Positions 40,366 through 41,893 of a stretch of DNA of 41,893 nt are shown here, piece by piece (position 1 is the first letter of the stretch; every line of letters starts with the position of its first letter). A program made the translations under genes and the position numbers. Source of the stretch: Rhodospirillales bacterium (lineage in GTDB: Bacteria > Pseudomonadota > Alphaproteobacteria > Acetobacterales > Acetobacteraceae). The stretch spans positions 1-41,893 of the forward strand of contig JANXVC010000532.1 of the NCBI GenBank assembly GCA_025351925.1. The letters run 5' to 3'. The notes under the pieces were generated by a model. It saw nothing but the letters and a program-made list of their open reading frames with translations. It was not told where the DNA came from and did no database searches.

Positions 40366-41893
40366 TCATCGCCTGAATTTTGGTGGCCAGGACGTCCAGG
40401 GCGAACGGTTTGGTCATCACCTCCATGCCGGCCTCCATATGACCGTTGCCGACGGCGGCGCTTTCGGCAAACCCCGTGATGAACAGCACCTTCAGCCCGG
40501 AACGCCGCTCCCGCGCCGCGTCGGCGAGCTGGCGTCCGTTCATTCCGCCGGGCAGTCCGACATCGGTGATCAGCAGGTCGATGCGCCCGCCCGCCTCCAG
40601 GTGCCGCAATCCCGTGCGGGCGTCGGCGGCCTGCAAAGCGGCGTAGCCGAGATCCTGCAGCACCTCGACGACCAGCATGCGCACGACCTCCTCGTCGTCC
40701 ACGACCATCACCGTTTGACCCTGCAGCGCGCGGGGCACATCGTGGGCAGTCTCGGCCTGCAGCGCCGCCTCTGCCGTTTCCCGCAGGCGCGGCAGATAGA
40801 GGCATACCGTGGTCCCAAGGCCGGGCGTGCTGTGGATGTGCACCTGGCCGCCGGACTGCTTGGCAAAGCCGTAGATCATCGACAGCCCAAGCCCAGTGCC
40901 CATGCCGATCGGCTTCGTGGTGAAGAATGGGTCGAAGGCGCGGGCGATCACCTCGGGCTCCATCCCGGTTCCGGTGTCGCTGATCAGGAGCGAGACATAC
41001 TGGCCGGGCGCCAGGTCGCGCTCCCGTGCGGCCCGCTCACCGAGCAGGACATTGCCGGTTTCAACCCTCAGCCGCCCGCCCGTCGGCATGGCGTCGCGCG
41101 CGTTGATGCAGAGGTTCAGCAGCGCGTTATCCAGCTGGTTGGGGTCCACCAGCGTGACCCAGAGATCGTCGGCAAGAACCATCTCGAGCACGATGCCTGG
41201 CCCTATCGTCCGGCGGATCAGCTCATCCATTCCGGCAGCCAGTCGGTTGACGTCCGTCGGCTTCGGATCGAGCGTCTGCCGGCGCGAAAAGGCCAGCAAG
41301 CGGTGCGTCAGGGCCGCCGCCCGCCGCGCCGCGCCCTGCGCCGCCGAGATATAGCGGTCCAACTCATCGATCCGGCCCTGCGCGACGCGCATGCCCAGCA
41401 GCTCCAGGCTGCCGGTGATGCCCGTCAGCAGGTTGTTGAAGTCATGCGCCAGCCCGCCCGTGAGCTGCCCGACTGCCTCCATCTTCTGGCTCTGACGCAG
41501 CGCCTCCTCGGCGGCCATCAGTTCTCCCGTACGCACCTGTACCTGCGACTCGAGCGAAAGCGTCAGCGCCTGAAGATCGTGCTCGATCTGCCGGCGTCGG
41601 GAAATATCGGTGAACAGGATAGCGACCCGGCGCGCGGCCGGGTCGCCCACCCGGTAGGCGTGCACGTCATACCAACGGCCCAGCGCCTCGGCAGCGTCCT
41701 CGAAGCGCGTCGCCTCGCCCGTTAGGGCGACGCGGCCATAGGTGTCGAACCAGTACTGCTCATGCTCCGGCACAAGCTCACGCATCGAGCGGCCGGTCGC
41801 GCCGGTGAGACCGGTCTGGCGCTCGAACGCCGGGTTCACCTCGATGAATGTGTAGTCAACCGGATGGCCGGACCCATCAAACTGCATCTCGAT
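40355..41893 (-). CDS. Hybrid histidine kinase (PAS-HisKA-HATPase-receiver), 5'-partial
   Basis: At least 510 residues, running off the right edge: the frame stays open (Ile-Glu before the first ATG), so the N-terminus is missing. A PAS domain covers about residues 5-100 (FIEVNPAFERQTGL), then a coiled linker. The H-box is GGLAHDFNNLLTGITG (His148), the N-box LLNLCINARDAM, G boxes DTGTGM and GMGTGLGL, and the fused C-terminal receiver (about residues 390-508) has MVVDDEEVV, phosphoacceptor Asp in LLITDVGLPG and Lys in VMTKPF. It is a soluble sensor kinase with built-in receiver; the signal is unknown. No response regulator is adjacent. Confidence 0.93.
   Translation of the reverse strand: MEMQFDGSGHPVDYTFIEVNPAFERQTGLTGATGRSMRELVPEHEQYWFDTYGRVALTGEATRFEDAAEALGRWYDVHAYRVGDPAARRVAILFTDISRRRQIEHDLQALTLSLESQVQVRTGELMAAEEALRQSQKMEAVGQLTGGLAHDFNNLLTGITGSLELLGMRVAQGRIDELDRYISAAQGAARRAAALTHRLLAFSRRQTLDPKPTDVNRLAAGMDELIRRTIGPGIVLEMVLADDLWVTLVDPNQLDNALLNLCINARDAMPTGGRLRVETGNVLLGERAARERDLAPGQYVSLLISDTGTGMEPEVIARAFDPFFTTKPIGMGTGLGLSMIYGFAKQSGGQVHIHSTPGLGTTVCLYLPRLRETAEAALQAETAHDVPRALQGQTVMVVDDEEVVRMLVVEVLQDLGYAALQAADARTGLRHLEAGGRIDLLITDVGLPGGMNGRQLADAARERRSGLKVLFITGFAESAAVGNGHMEAGMEVMTKPFALDVLATKIQAMISD

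Noticed and set aside
1-41893. CRISPR arrays, rRNA genes, prophage or intact insertion sequences
   Set aside because: No regularly spaced repeats, rRNA signatures, phage structural genes or transposase frames were found.

Overview
This window comes from a high-GC bacterial chromosome. The gene content (XoxF/ExaF-like PQQ dehydrogenases, an isoquinoline-1-oxidoreductase-type molybdenum hydroxylase, DUF6314, BioY, Liv-type transporters, an ECF sigma/anti-sigma pair) fits an alphaproteobacterium, most likely Rhodospirillales/Acetobacteraceae. That placement is an inference from gene families. No rRNA, CRISPR array, prophage or intact insertion sequence was seen.

Layout. 0-5.6 kb: a large secreted adhesin-like protein that may begin left of the window, a patatin-like phospholipase, tRNA-Leu(CAA), tRNA-Asn(GTT), then a minus-strand lipocalin-like protein, GNAT acetyltransferase and methyltransferase. 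5.6-7.3 kb: three adjacent gene remnants, namely an AEC-family transporter with a frameshift and an internal deletion, an SDR C-terminal fragment, and a 5'-truncated TPR gene whose middle (about 360 bp) is inverted. Reversing that segment restores one open frame.

7.3-17 kb: ten consecutive minus-strand genes for periplasmic oxidation: a Rieske protein, two PQQ alcohol dehydrogenases that both carry the Asp-x-Asp lanthanide signature, the Fe-S and molybdopterin subunits of an aldehyde-oxidase-like enzyme, a c-type cytochrome and four uncharacterised exported proteins. Strong hairpins lie in several of the gaps. The likely logic is alcohol to aldehyde (PQQ enzymes), aldehyde to acid (molybdenum enzyme), with electrons leaving through cytochrome c and possibly the Rieske protein.

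17-34 kb: mostly plus-strand uptake and catabolism genes: a GH39-like glycosidase, an HSL-family esterase, a complete five-gene Liv-type ABC importer, a Baeyer-Villiger-type monooxygenase (minus strand), a divergent NRAMP transporter, a quinone-oxidoreductase-like reductase, an epoxide-hydrolase-like hydrolase, a DHp-only protein, an EndoIII-like glycosylase, a probable heteromeric acyl-CoA dehydrogenase pair and a crotonase-fold protein lacking the classic hydratase glutamates. Together they suggest uptake and breakdown of a cyclic or branched hydrophobic compound, but no substrate can be named.

34-41.9 kb: an AbrB/PIN toxin-antitoxin pair, an orphan ABC solute-binding protein, a small hydrophilic protein, an anti-sigma/ECF sigma pair with a candidate autoregulated promoter, a short RTX protein whose C-terminal module is homologous to that of the protein at the left edge, bioY with a DUF6314 gene, and a hybrid histidine kinase cut by the right edge. 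No gap longer than 300 bases lacks a gene; the longest (16961-17243 and 39043-39274) separate divergent genes.
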